Part shown: piece after piece, positions 1-11,050 of the stretch | Layout of the letters: the number at the start of each line of letters is the position of its first letter | Numbering within the stretch: position 1 is the stretch's first letter | Origin: Gloeophyllum trabeum ATCC 11539 | Taxonomy: Eukaryota > Basidiomycota > Agaricomycetes > Gloeophyllales > Gloeophyllaceae | NCBI RefSeq assembly: GCF_000344685.1 | Contig: NW_006920410.1 | Location: forward strand, 224,740 to 288,739 | Direction: 5' to 3' | Length of the DNA: 64,000 nt | Notes under the pieces: generated by a model | What the model was told of the DNA's origin: nothing | What the model saw: the letters and a program-made list of their open reading frames with translations, nothing else | Databases searched by the model: none | Translations under genes and position numbers: made by a program

Positions 1-1737
1 CCGCGAAAAATGTGGCCTGAGCGGATTTTGGCCGAAAATGTCCGCGATTCTGATCAGGGCTCTGCTTACAAGACCTTTGTCCGCACTGTAGGATAAGGCA
101 TTAAAATGTATCAATTTTGCTCTTCTAGTAATGTATATCTATAGCACCACTCTATTCACCGTCAGAAATCATGTCCACACCGCTCGCCGCCTTGCGTTTG
201 CGGCGGAATTTTGCCAGTTCTTCCACTGCGGGAGCCAACTCCGCCATCTCCGATTCGAGATGGAACTCGTTAAATAGAAACAGTCATGTTTCTAGTATGT
301 GAACTACAATAACTTAATAAATGCTGGATAGACATAGTCTACTATGAGATGGGATAGGGACCCACAATGGCCACATCCATCGTATAGAGAAAAAGTTGAA
401 AAAAAAGACATGCCTAGATGGAGAATCGAACCTAGTATCCAGGAATCAACCAATCATACATGGCTCAATCGGTAACCCCTGGACCACGAGACTATAGATG
501 TCCACACAAGCATAAGGCATCGATAGCGCATGGTATATATGTCCGCGAAAAAATCAGACGTGCACCTGTTTTTGGGCCTTTCTGTCCGCGAAAAATAAGG
601 CCTGGTGAGGTCTAATTTGGCTTGATTTGTCCGCGTTTCCACAAAGCCTTGATACCTATTATCAGGGGTCCTGTAGTCTCGAGTCTCAATCAGCCCGGGC
701 CCGCTGTCACTCAGCTGGACACCAAAAATGAGCACCCCTATCTCAGATTGCTTACTACTGGTGCTCAACTTGAAGCTGAAGTTGCATGCGTGGGCTTTCT
801 GAGACAATTGTACTGGCTGTACGTGCGACATGTTCGTTTACGGAGAATTCCAGATGATTTGACGTCGACGATGTTTGTACGTAAACTCGGAGCCGCCATC
901 AGCGTCGCCTGCAAACACGCTGTCCACAGTCGCCCACAACTGCGCCGTGACCTCGAAGCATCTCTCCCTCTCCGGGTACGTTCTGTGATCTTAACCACTA
1001 CATGTATGTTCTGTTGAGTTCTCACTTGGTGCGTGTGTTGTCAGAGCCTGGCTGTGAAGGACCGTGCAACTAGGGCAAAAAAGCGATCCTACCGATATGC
1101 CGGCGCGAAATAAATCCGAAGACCCCCCAGTAGGACCCCGGCATATGGGTACTGATGTTTGATCCTAAGTGCCCGATTTTCGGCCCTTATGGCCTCACAC
1201 ATTTGGACCGGATATGTCCGCCTCTAGGATCCAGTCAGCCCAAATTGGGCTGCTTATGTCCGCATAAGTGACCTATGCTCGGGCGCCCCCCGGTGTGTCC
1301 GCCAAACGGATCCAACCTCGAAACCAGCACACGCCCAATGCTGCAACGAGTAGATCGTGACATGATTACTCCGGGATATTGTATTTCAGTCTTCCTAAGA
1401 TCCACCACTGTCTCCAAAGCTTGCATTTCATTCACCGTTGCTGAGGATATACCTGGATATACACGAGACGAGCTGACAGTTGACTGAGAAGCATAAGAGA
1501 CACCACTCAACCTAGTACAAGGACTACTGGGTGTGACACTTCGATGACTTGGTATGTCCGCCAGGTGATCGGACACCAAGACCGGCAAGGCCCTTGTGTC
1601 CGCCGTGATATACCGGACATGGACCGAAATTTTGGGCTTTATGTCCGCCTAAATATCCGACATAGGGCCTCAAGATTGGCCATTTATGTCCGCACTAGGA
1701 TCAAACATATATACCAGTATGCCGGGGTCCTCCCCCA
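1..1737. repeat. Degenerate TGTCCGC repeat field, no gene seen
   Basis: The heptamer TGTCCGC (often preceded by TTA or TA) recurs in clusters with regular spacing. Starts are near 39 and 78; 540, 583 and 628; 1215, 1257 and 1296; and 1555, 1597, 1642 and 1687. Spacing is 39-45 bp. Between heptamers the units share GATCC or ATCCGACAT-like and GGGCC or TTGGGC-like words, so they look like diverged copies of one unit of about 43 bp. Base 1 falls inside a further copy, so the array continues to the left. No convincing coding exon lies here. It could be an old minisatellite or the subterminal repeats of a DNA transposon; no transposase is visible. Confidence 0.6.
415..492 (-). pseudogene. tRNA-like remnant (weak)
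   Basis: Read on the minus strand, an A-box-like GTGGTCCAGGGG is followed about 45 nt later by a B-box-like GGTTCGATTC, the spacing of a tRNA gene. Acceptor and T stems do not pair, so this is at best a decayed tRNA or a tRNA-derived repeat. Confidence 0.25.
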
Positions 1738-1809
1738 GTGCCTCTTTCCCGAGATGCATCTCCAGCTCCAGCTCTAGCTTCCGGTATCGAAGAACAGCCA
1801 GAGCCGAGT

Positions 1810-3555
1810 ATGGGAGACGCTCGCGAGGTGTCTCCAGATGCTACTGAGAAATTAGATCAAGAGGAGGAGGACGATAAGAAACAAGAGGAGGCTGTGGAGC
1901 GTCAGCTCGCACTGATACGAGAGGCCAGGAGACAACGCCACCATGCCCGAAATGCACGCCGCAACGCACTACTCACTCTCTCCCGTTTGTCAGCTGACTC
2001 CCTGTCCTGTATATTCCGCGAGTACTCTGCGAAGGATGGCAGCGTGGCTGTATTCCGTCTTGCACAGGTTTGTCAGAAATGGCGCTGGGTGGCTTTCCGA
2101 GACCCACAGTTATGGACCGAGATCCACAATCCCAAGAATGTCGAGCTCACGAGGAAGATTCTCGAGTTATCAGTCAATCATCTTTTCAGTGTCACTCTCT
2201 TGATAAACAATGAATCATCAACTTATGACTGGCGCGCCGAAAAACGAACCAAGGCGGGAGGAGAAATACTACATCTTGTGCAGGAACATGCGGAAAGACT
2301 CCTCTCGTTTTCTTATACAATCATGAGACGCCCCGCTGACACTTCTTTGGTGGACTTCCGCTTGCATGCTCCTTGTCTCAAACATTTAATGCTCTCAGGC
2401 CCGTTTCCTCGAGAGCTCTCACGACTTTACACTCCTGCCCTGGAGACTCTCGAAGTCACGAGAAGCGCCGAAGCAATGTGTCTGCTTGGGACTTCGTGCC
2501 TTCCTCAGCTGAAATCATTCCATTGTTCTTCACCAAATCCCAATGATCGGTACTCTTACATGCGTCGGCCCAAGCTTACGGTGGACTTCATTCTCTCGGC
2601 ACTGTGCAGGATGCCATCTATAGGAGATCTTGAGCTTTCTTCAGCTGTCTCTTGGTCTCCCGAGATTGAGGAAGGGAGTGAGCGGGACGACAACGACAAC
2701 GATGTATACGACGGGAACGAGGGGGAAGAAGGGGAAGAAGGGGAAGAAGGGGAAGAAGGGGAAGAAGGGGAAGAAGGGGACGAAGGGGACGAGGGGGACG
2801 AGGGGGACGAGGATGGATATGCGGATGAGGAGTCAGCTTCGTCATCGTCAGACGGCATAATCAAGCTACGTGCGCTCAAGTCATTGCGATTGACGAACGA
2901 CCCCGCTAGCTGTATGGCCTTGCTATCACGCCTTGAGCCAATTCACGGGCTCAGTCTTTCTGTTCATATCACCACTGGCTCTGTGTCGGACCGCGGATCT
3001 CTTTTCTTAGGTATCATTGACTTTTTTCAACGGTCGCAGGGCGGCGCGCAACACTTCCACACTATCAAAGTCTCCGAACTCGATCTTCGGGCGTGGACAA
3101 CACGCCAACCCGTCATTAATGATCTACCGAAAAGCAATCCCGCACTCCTTTACGATCTTCGTAAAAGGGAATACGGGTCATGGGCGAACTACCTCCCTTT
3201 CACCTACCTGCACACGAAGGTTGAGTCCGAGCGTAGCACGGGAACGCTCGTGCATCTACAGCATTTGCATCTTCACGGCCAACACACGGCTCTGTATTTC
3301 TTGGAGGCGCTCGTAGACGAACTGCTTTTTCCTGCTATGACCAGCATGACCTTCGATGGTGTCGACTTCGCTCCTCGTGATCGGACAGAACCGCGGCCAC
3401 ATAAACTTCTGCCCGCCTTCCTCGAAAACCGATGTAGACGAAAATCACCCCTTACAAAACTAACGATCATCCGATGTTCAGTTTCAGCGCAGATGATAGG
3501 CAAATGGAAAAAATTAGTTCGAGCATTGCTATGGGAGAGCCGCCCGGAATTTTGA
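1810..3555 (+). CDS. F-box domain protein with acidic repeat
   Basis: Putative substrate adaptor of an SCF ubiquitin ligase; the substrate is unknown. The frame gives 581 residues without introns from the first in-frame ATG. An open frame continues upstream to 1738 but has no ATG, so an upstream exon joined at the CAG before 1738 is possible. Residues about 45-105 read as an F-box (LSRLSADSLSCIFREYS, then VCQKWRWVAFRDPQLW), preceded by a charged helical stretch rich in E, K and R. The middle and C-terminal parts contain leucine-patterned segments of the kind found in basidiomycete F-box/LRR-like proteins. Residues about 303-335 are a run of Glu-Glu-Gly and Gly-Asp-Glu units encoded by a 9-bp repeat. 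The family is highly expanded in Agaricomycetes. Fold assignment is good; function is unknown. Confidence 0.75.
   Translation: MGDAREVSPDATEKLDQEEEDDKKQEEAVERQLALIREARRQRHHARNARRNALLTLSRLSADSLSCIFREYSAKDGSVAVFRLAQVCQKWRWVAFRDPQLWTEIHNPKNVELTRKILELSVNHLFSVTLLINNESSTYDWRAEKRTKAGGEILHLVQEHAERLLSFSYTIMRRPADTSLVDFRLHAPCLKHLMLSGPFPRELSRLYTPALETLEVTRSAEAMCLLGTSCLPQLKSFHCSSPNPNDRYSYMRRPKLTVDFILSALCRMPSIGDLELSSAVSWSPEIEEGSERDDNDNDVYDGNEGEEGEEGEEGEEGEEGEEGDEGDEGDEGDEDGYADEESASSSSDGIIKLRALKSLRLTNDPASCMALLSRLEPIHGLSLSVHITTGSVSDRGSLFLGIIDFFQRSQGGAQHFHTIKVSELDLRAWTTRQPVINDLPKSNPALLYDLRKREYGSWANYLPFTYLHTKVESERSTGTLVHLQHLHLHGQHTALYFLEALVDELLFPAMTSMTFDGVDFAPRDRTEPRPHKLLPAFLENRCRRKSPLTKLTIIRCSVSAQMIGKWKKLVRALLWESRPEF
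2717..2812 (+). repeat. In-frame 9-bp coding minisatellite (Glu/Gly/Asp)
   Basis: About ten tandem 9-bp units of the type GGGGAAGAA, drifting to GGGGACGAA and GGGGACGAG, lie inside the F-box reading frame. Any change of whole units keeps the frame, so length polymorphism is expected. Confidence 0.9.
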
Positions 3556-3950
3556 ACATGGCGCCGTGAGGGAACGGGGGGATGCAGGCGAAAATGGAGT
3601 TTGGGGACGGTCGGAGAACCTGCCAGTTCGCTGGGGGCTACATGAAGACGGTATACACCGCGACTAGGTCGTACATAGCGTAATAAAGCAGGTGGGAAAG
3701 TCCAAAAGTTTATGAACATCGAGCGACACGCTTCAGTATAAACCTCCCGCAGAAGCCAAGCAACTCGACACTGTCATAGACGAAATTAGGGACAACGTGC
3801 CGCTGCCACAATAGTACTCAATAAACAAGACTCGCCTCTTTTGCAGCGAACTGTTTCCTGGCGTTAGATCGCAACTGCAATGGATGTAACCGATACATAC
3901 AAGGCGAGAGCGAAGTAGATACCTCTCCTACCCGTTCCCGAGTGCAGACG

Positions 3951-5549
3951 TCACGCGCCCAACGCAGGCAGAGGCACACCCCCGCCTGGCGTCGGCGTCG
4001 GCGCATCCCTGCCGGTCACAGCAGCGGGCAAATTCACCCTCAACTCGTTCGCTAGCCCAAGTGGCGCGCCCGAACTTGGGGGTTCCGGGTTCTGCGTGTT
4101 CTGCGGCGTCGACACAAGAGAAGTCTCCTCGACTTCATTCGACTCATCCTGCCCCTGAGAGCGCTGAGGCTGGGCCGTAGGCGCTGACCGGGGCACGTCC
4201 TCGAGACTGCTCGCGCTGTGCGTGCCAAGCTTCCGTCCCTCGATGATCCTCACCACCTCGCCGAACACCTCCTCACCGTCCCATTTCCCATCCGGACCGA
4301 TGAGGTGGAGCCGTTCCGCGTCGGCGTACGATTTGGACTGGGCGATGGCGTCGTGGATGGCTTTGTGCTCGGCTTTGGGGATGTTCGGGTGCAGGCCCTT
4401 AAATTGGGCTACGCACCACTTTGTGGAGGACCAGTGGTTGTCGAGGTATTTACACTATCGCATGAGGCGTGGTTGAGTGATGGAGTAGAGCCAGAGTAAG
4501 GGACGTACCATGCGAATGTAGGGAGGTACGAGGGTCTTCTCAAGGTCTGTAAGGGGTGTGGGGTCGAAGCAGGTAGGATTTGACTCTGCCGCGGTCGCAA
4601 TCATAACGGAATGTGCGCCTGGACGTACGCTCCCTTCATATTCCATACAAGGCCTGGGAGTGAAAGCAACATACCTGTGATCTCTCGCACTCTCTTCGCA
4701 TCCTCGTAACACACACAATCCCCGTTCGCAATGACCGCTACTCCTTTTCCCATGCCCTCCACAAACTCGACAATCTCCCGCAGGCGCTCAATCAGGGCGC
4801 GCTCCTTCGGCCTCATGTTCCTCGTCCGGCAGTGGACTGTCAAGCAGCTGATCCCCGTATCAACTATCTTCTTCACGAGGTCAAGAGTATCCTTCTGGTC
4901 GGGTAACAACCTTATTTTCGCTGACACGGTTATATGTTCCGGGAGATTCTGCCGTAGCTTGGTGAGGATAGAACAGAGCAGATCGGGGGTCGAGAGGAGA
5001 GCAGCACCCATCCCAGCATGTGTGGAGAACGGTTTCGGGCAGCCGCAGTTGAGGTCAACGCCAGACACGTCTTGTAGCACCGTCTGGGCTGCTTGGAGCG
5101 CAGTGTCCGGGTCCGCTGAGCCGATTTGGTAGATCAGGTAGGGTTTTTCGACGGGATGTGTGGTGAACATCGCTTTGGATTTCCCATTATATGAGACGAC
5201 GCCGGTCGCGGCTGGAGGATGAATTGTTAAAGGATATCTAACGGAGTAATGGGTCCATGCTCACGATCCACCACCCTCTCAGCATGCAGAATAGCTTTAT
5301 CGACTATCTCCGGCCCCCAGACCAGCTTCGCCCCGTGCTTTAGCGCGTACAGTCGTGTCGGCACTTCATTAGCCATAAATTCAGTGTCGATACCAGCAAA
5401 CAAAAGACGAAGTCGAACCTACAGGCACCGGAACGAACCATAGGTGCTAAGACCACACCGTGCTTGAAGTCTTCGGAGGTGAGATGATCCAGTCTAGGGC
5501 GTTTGGCCTCTCGCGCAGGCGGAGAAGTAGAGAGAGAACGTCGAGACAT
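3951..5549 (-). CDS. dus2: tRNA-dihydrouridine synthase, Dus2 type
   Basis: Flavoenzyme that reduces uridine in the tRNA D-loop (U20 for the Dus2 family). Five exons: 5549-5423, 5363-5265, 5211-4675, 4618-4509 and 4454-3951, giving 458 residues with consistent phases (checked). After a short basic N-terminus the Dus signature begins with VVLAPMVRSGALPTRL. It is followed by GVDLNCGCPKPF (active-site Cys region), TVSAKIRLL, LTVHCRTR, VIANGDC and DSVMIATAAESNP-like HSVMIATAAESNP. The C-terminal extension (WSSTKWCVAQFKGLH onward) is the part that distinguishes Dus2-like proteins; its last 90 residues are Pro/Ser-rich and poorly conserved. The gene converges with the F-box gene. Introns are 53-60 nt. 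Confidence 0.93.
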
Positions 5550-6572
5550 CTTAATAGTCGGTCTTGCTGCGTCCTTGAAGACCTTAGCCCAAGAGAAGAT
5601 CATAAGCAACGGCCAGACTCAGCTGGCGAGCGCAAGAGAGGATCGGATATTTTGGGGGGAGAATGCTGTGGCGTGGGAAGTGTTGGGCCACAATACGACG
5701 GCTCAAGCCACAAAGAGATTGGATTTGGCTACAGTGGGTTATGTACATGCATACATCTACCAAATTTCAGCGACGTTCCCCAACGTTCCCCTCACATCAA
5801 ACAGTCGTCAAAATAGGTCTAAAGTCCGTGGCCTGCTGCAACTAGTCTTAGTGCGTTTAATCTTCATACACTGTATGATACACGGTATCATCGGTATGGT
5901 ACATGCATGGAGGTCATCTTGTACAGCACTTAGTACGTCGATCTTATAATTCCAGCCCAAAGGCGAGGGTTCTGCTTATGAGTGGCAGCTCTACGGCGGG
6001 AACAGCTGGCAGCGCTGCGTCGTTGACATCTGAGTAAATCGACAGGGAGACGAATTCAAGTGCCGACATAAGATGGTACGGATGTTAATGCATACTTTTG
6101 ATCATGATATAGCTATAAGATCTGGGGTCGGAGGGCGGTGGCCCATTCGACAGGGTTGAACCGAGCATACAGTAGGTTGTCGTTGATAATCTAGAGTACA
6201 CAAAGCTCGATGCCTTTCCCGGACGAACCGAGATTGCACTCGTAGGACAGAGTTCCAGAGACCATTGCATAAAAAAATGGTTGACTATGGACACCGACTT
6301 CGAGGTGTCGAAGTACCACAGCACCCGCAGAGTTTGCCTATGAGCGCTGGAGCCATAGCCCAAAGTAGCCTACCCGAGAGTGCCTTACATTCGTTGATCT
6401 TCGGTCAATGGGTGGCCCATGTGCGTCTATATTCCCTCGCATCCAGCACACACAAGAGATAGATGTACACAGACCTGAACGGCGGCTATAGCGTACAACA
6501 GACTTTTGTTGGGGTCCCATGTAGTCGCGGACTTACAGGCAGTTTGTAACTGACCGCACCGAGCAAACACTC
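5550..6572. other. Intergenic, nothing recognised
   Basis: Upstream region of the Dus2 gene and 3' flank of the first BVMO gene. Only short open frames without family resemblance or plausible splice partners are present. Confidence 0.6.
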
Positions 6573-9177
6573 CTAATCTTTGGGAACTACTCAGGATATG
6601 AGATAAAAGTGCATCATCAGTTAACGTGCGACTGACCAGGTGGTATGTCCACTTCTTCTGGGCTCAAGTACCAAGCACCTAACCGTGTGAACCCATCAGC
6701 GAGCAACACTCCAAGTAGCCATACCATCTCTACTCACGATCGCCTGAATTGGTCTTCTCGTTATACGTCTGCCCGTCCCCAAGCCAGTGGAACCTATTCT
6801 TGATGGGCTCCAACAGGGTATAATCGAAGTCTTCCCAGCGAGGATGTGCCAGTGTGCGGGCTGCATGCAGACATGATCCTATATATGGCGGAATTGACAT
6901 ATCAGGCTCGATCCCAATGAAGGTGACTGAAGTAACGTGCGCACCGGGCCAGAGACCAACTACGCGGCCCTCCTCCTTGCCCATCTTATACCAGGATCGA
7001 CACTTCTGGCTGAAAACGGTCTGCAGAGCGTACGTCAGTCTCGCTCGGCGGACTAAAAATCGACCCCACTTTCGCAAAATACGCCTTTAGAAACGAAATC
7101 ATGAGTGCGTATTCCAGATCTCAACATCGCGCGCGCTAAATCTCACCTCCAAATACTCATCAAAGTCGTCCACCGCTGCCTTTTTCACCTCCATACTCCG
7201 AAGTCTTTCCCTCTGCATCTTCAGCGTCGCCTGCACGCAATACTCCAGTTGCCGCTCGATAATCAACACCAAACTCCCCGAGCCAACAAACGAGTTTGGC
7301 CCAAGGCTCTGGAACCAGTTGGGGAACCCGTCGACGCAAATGCCCAAGTATGTTTTCGGGTGAGGCGTGAACTTGTCCTGTAGGGTGACTCCGTCGCGTC
7401 CGACGAAGGGGAACGGGTACTTGAAGGACGTGTCGAAGCCCGTCGCGCAGACGATCACGTCCAGCTCGTAGTGTCGCCCGTCCGCCATCTCAATCCCGGT
7501 CGGCGTCACCCGCTTAATCTCCGACGTCTCAAACGTCACCTGTGTGTCACAGTCAATGTCTCCAGTCTAAATTATGTTGGCAGCACAGAATACCCACATT
7601 ATCCTCGCACAGCGCCTCGAGATATCCGGGCCCGGGCGTCAGTCGGCGGCACGCGACCGGAAAATCGGGGATAACTGGACATGACGGTAGCAAATTTAGA
7701 GACAGAGCAGGTGTCGGAACAGCCAGAAACGCACTGTGCTCCGCTATCCATGGCTTCTTCCCCAATCTTTTCTTCATGTTCTCCTTGAACGCCTCGCGAG
7801 CACCTTGCTGCTGCGTACTCCCTCGCAGCGTCACGCCGTGGATGGACTACGTCATGGTAAGCTGGGTAGAAGAAAGACGGAGGAATGAAATTGAAAATGA
7901 CGAACGTTCAAATCAGCTTCCAGCTCGTGTCGGAAGTTCCTGTAAAACTCCGGGTCTTCCTTGAAGCGTTTCTTGTCCTGTGCGGTGAACTTATCTATGT
8001 AGCTTGTTGTCGGTGTGAGAGCAGAGAATGAGGCCGACTCGCACGCACAGTTCGTAGCACCGGGATTGAGCTTCAACAGCTCCGCCATCTTCTCGCCCGA
8101 GAACGGTGTCGCGAGCCATGTCTTCCCGCGCACAAAATTCACTACCTGTTTCACCTTCGGTTGCAGCGCGGGCACAATCTGAATCGCGGAACTTCCCTGT
8201 GTCCAAGCCCCGTTAACATCCGCCGTGCTGCGTCAAGTAAGACAAGGGAGGGGGGCACTTACCACGCCAATTACTCCGACCTTCTTGTCCCCCCAATCAC
8301 GTACGCCCTCTTCCCAATGGCCGTCAGTAACGTCCCATTGCGCGCTGTGCAGCACCCGACCCTTGAAATCGGACAGTCCTGCGATGTCCGGCCAACTCCA
8401 TCGGCCAAGTGAACCGAGACTCGTGAACAGCACGTCCGCCGTGTCTTCAATATCCTCATACTGCGGATTCTCTGGCGTGGAGTTCGGGGAAGGTCGCCTG
8501 AGCGTCAGGCGCCACTGTGAATTCTGCGCGTCCCAGTACGCGCCTGTGAGCTCGTGCGATAGCTTGAGATACTTGTGCACTTTGTATTTGTCCGCGACGC
8601 GTTCGAGGTAAGCACGGATCTCGGGACCAGGGGCATAGAATGCCGACCAGTCAGTCTGGAGGTAAGGAAGGGATTGTAGATCGGCTTTTTTCGGAGGATA
8701 GTAAACGGACTTACATTTTCTTCAAAGGTATATTGGTACTATATACGAGTGGTTAATATAACGTCAACCTACCACACAAAGTGGGGGTGAGTGGGACCTA
8801 CAGTGTGGGAAGGAAGGTCGCAAGCCAGGCCCTAGCATAAGAGATATCAGCATAGGGGTGTCGAGCCAGAGAGACGGACAGCTTACGGGGTACTTGTTCA
8901 GGTACCAAGTACCGCCCACTGCTGGATTCTTGTCATATATCGTCAGATTCACATTGGGTACCTTTTGCGGAAACCTGAGTATCCGTCAAACCCTCACCTA
9001 CTCTTGTCAAACGTGTTCAAGGACCTACCGAATTCCTGCAGCAATGCCGCTGAAGCCCGCGCCAATACAGACAACCTTGATAGTCCTGTACTCATCAATA
9101 GAGAACTCGCCCGGCTTGTACTCGGGAAACTCAGGTGCGCTCATAATTGGCTCGGTCGTAGATGCGCCGTCGGACAT
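6573..9177 (-). CDS. Baeyer-Villiger-type flavin monooxygenase, copy A
   Basis: Class B flavoprotein monooxygenase expected to bind FAD and NADPH and insert oxygen into ketones or oxidise soft heteroatoms; the substrate is unknown. The gene has many short introns and aligns exon by exon with copy C at 18197-20875, for which all phases were checked. Motifs in order: GAGFSG (FAD Rossmann) near residue 45; GGTWYLNKYPG then CD (long BVMO fingerprint); FKGRVLHSAQWD (the F-x-G-x3-H-x3-W-[P/D] BVMO signature); and VGVIGVGSSAIQ (NADPH Rossmann). The last exon is tiny and ends in VPKD, matching IPKD and IPED in the other copies. The start at 9177 is supported by a TATA box 61 bp upstream, the same spacing as in copy B. 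Expected length is about 590 residues. Confidence 0.88.
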
Positions 9178-9237
9178 GATGGGCAGGAGAAGACACGCCG
9201 AAGCAAGCAATGGGGGTACCACTTGGGTGAAGGGGGG

Positions 9238-9245
9238 TATATATA
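9238..9245 (-). promoter_or_regulatory. TATA box of BVMO copy A
   Basis: TATATATA lies 61 bp before the chosen ATG. Copy B has a TATATA at the same distance behind a similar C-rich tract (as read on the minus strand), which supports both starts. Confidence 0.6.
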
Positions 9246-9246
9246 C

Positions 9247-11050
9247 TGTTGTATGACGTCCTGATCCCGACAAAAGAGCTGACTACATGGCTTCTGTTCG
9301 ATTACTCATTGAAATCCAAACGGAATGCAAAGCATGAGCCTGCCACCAGAAGTCAGTGGGATCGACGTACCACAGAGGACACGTACGTCCGCGGCAGCAG
9401 ACGCCAAGCTTGCGTGTTCCACAAGGGGCTAGCTAGTGCGAGTCAGTGAGTCAGTGTACGACTAGCGAGGACCTGCGGTGCCGCTGCATTGCTTCTCTTC
9501 TCTGTCTTTGCCAGTCATAGTCAGCAAAGTGGAAATGGATCGAAGTTCATTGGGCTAGACGGGGAGGGGAGTTATAGAGAAGACGAAGATCGTCCCTGAT
9601 ACGTAACAATTTCTGTGCTTTCCATTCTTCAGCCAAACCCTGGCCCCAGCACGAGGAAGCTCAGAAACCTCTCGGGTCTTCTTGCAAGTTTAAATCGAGG
9701 TGGTCGGGTGGGTACGGGCCGCACACTTTTAGATCTCATATTACATGGGTTATCGTCCGTGATGGCGGAGGAATGACGCTGCGAAGGAATCTAGGTGGTA
9801 GCATTGGGCAGTGCTACCCTCTTATCAAGCAGAATGACTGGACGGCTCTCTCACCCTAGCTAGTCAAGCGTATAGTAGGCTCGGTGCTTCATTGAGGGGA
9901 GCTGATGCTGGTGAATATGGCTGGTACCAGGCAAAAGACCAAGTTCGAACCCGTATCATGATGAACCAGAACGTGTGCCTCGCCAGCACCGTGCTCGAAG
10001 TTCACGTAGGTGGATTATTAACCTGGCTTCGAGAGCCCGCCTCTCATGAGGCGATACTGCACACAGCAAGCATGTTGACATAATAGTTGCATGTCCCTGT
10101 ACGTGCATGAAGACCGTAACGCAAGGAGAGATCATAAGCAGCAGCTAAGCAGCCTAAGCTTAGGCATCGGACATCCCCGAACGGAAATTCATGTGGCGTG
10201 AGAACAAACCGGCCACATCCCACTAGACTTGCCCAGTTGAGCTGCCATGCAAAGTAAATCATAACCCTCTTAGATGGTACATACATTGACGTTATTCCCC
10301 AACTCCAAGTCATCCAGAGACAACACTGCCACCCGAATACAACTACGGCTCTCTTGCTTCAAGTTTGCATCATTCATCACCGAAGTCCAAGGTACCACTC
10401 CACTTCGCGTTAACAGTGTCATGCATCACCATGCCTTCGTACGACGCGAATGTTCCCTGAGAGGACAACGAATCCCCCAATTTCTCTGCATAAATCTATA
10501 TACGAGGGTACTTATAATTATTGATAACTGCATACACTGATGATACAGTCTCCAACTTCAGTTTTTGGAAACTCGTACAGTAGTACTGTTGAATTTTCCA
10601 CAAACATCCTCTCGGTAAAGCTTGTACATACATGTACACGAGGTTGAACATAGCGTCTTTGCAAGTGAAGCCAAGACTGATTATTTAGGCTCTCAGAACT
10701 TGGCAGCATCGCCCACGATGACTGGTCATGATCAGGTAACTTGTAGTCCGAGTGGTGCTGCAGCTGGGCATCGGAAGTGACAGGTTGGCAGCGATTGAAA
10801 TTCTAGTATGGGTGATAACTTCAATTGAACAAGGTCAAGAGCTTTTTTCGTCGATCTGATGGGGGCCATCTTGCAGAATCAAAAGTCTCGCGATCAGAAC
10901 GCATTAGGCGGCCATTCATTTCTATCCATTCAGCATGATCATGAAAAATTCAGATGTTACACGAGCTGACCAGACCTATCTATTCTACACCACGTTTATA
11001 ACCCCAAAACCCCCGTACACACATCGTCCTAAAGCTAGTCCCGGAACTAT
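9247..11050. other. Intergenic between BVMO copies A and B
   Basis: 1.8 kb of upstream DNA of copy A and 3' flank of copy B. No domain-bearing frame, transposon or RNA gene was recognised. Confidence 0.55.

Noticed and set aside
1738..1809. Upstream extension of the F-box protein to 1738
   Set aside because: The frame there begins with GTG, not ATG. It is kept only as a possible upstream exon.
2556..2879. Ser/Pro-repeat and Lys/Gly-repeat frames at the acidic minisatellite
   Set aside because: Frames of the same 9-bp repeat read in other phases; no independent start context or homologues.
9892..9990. tRNA-like AAGTTCGAACCCG motif
   Set aside because: Only a T-loop-like word; no A box at the right distance and no pairing stems.
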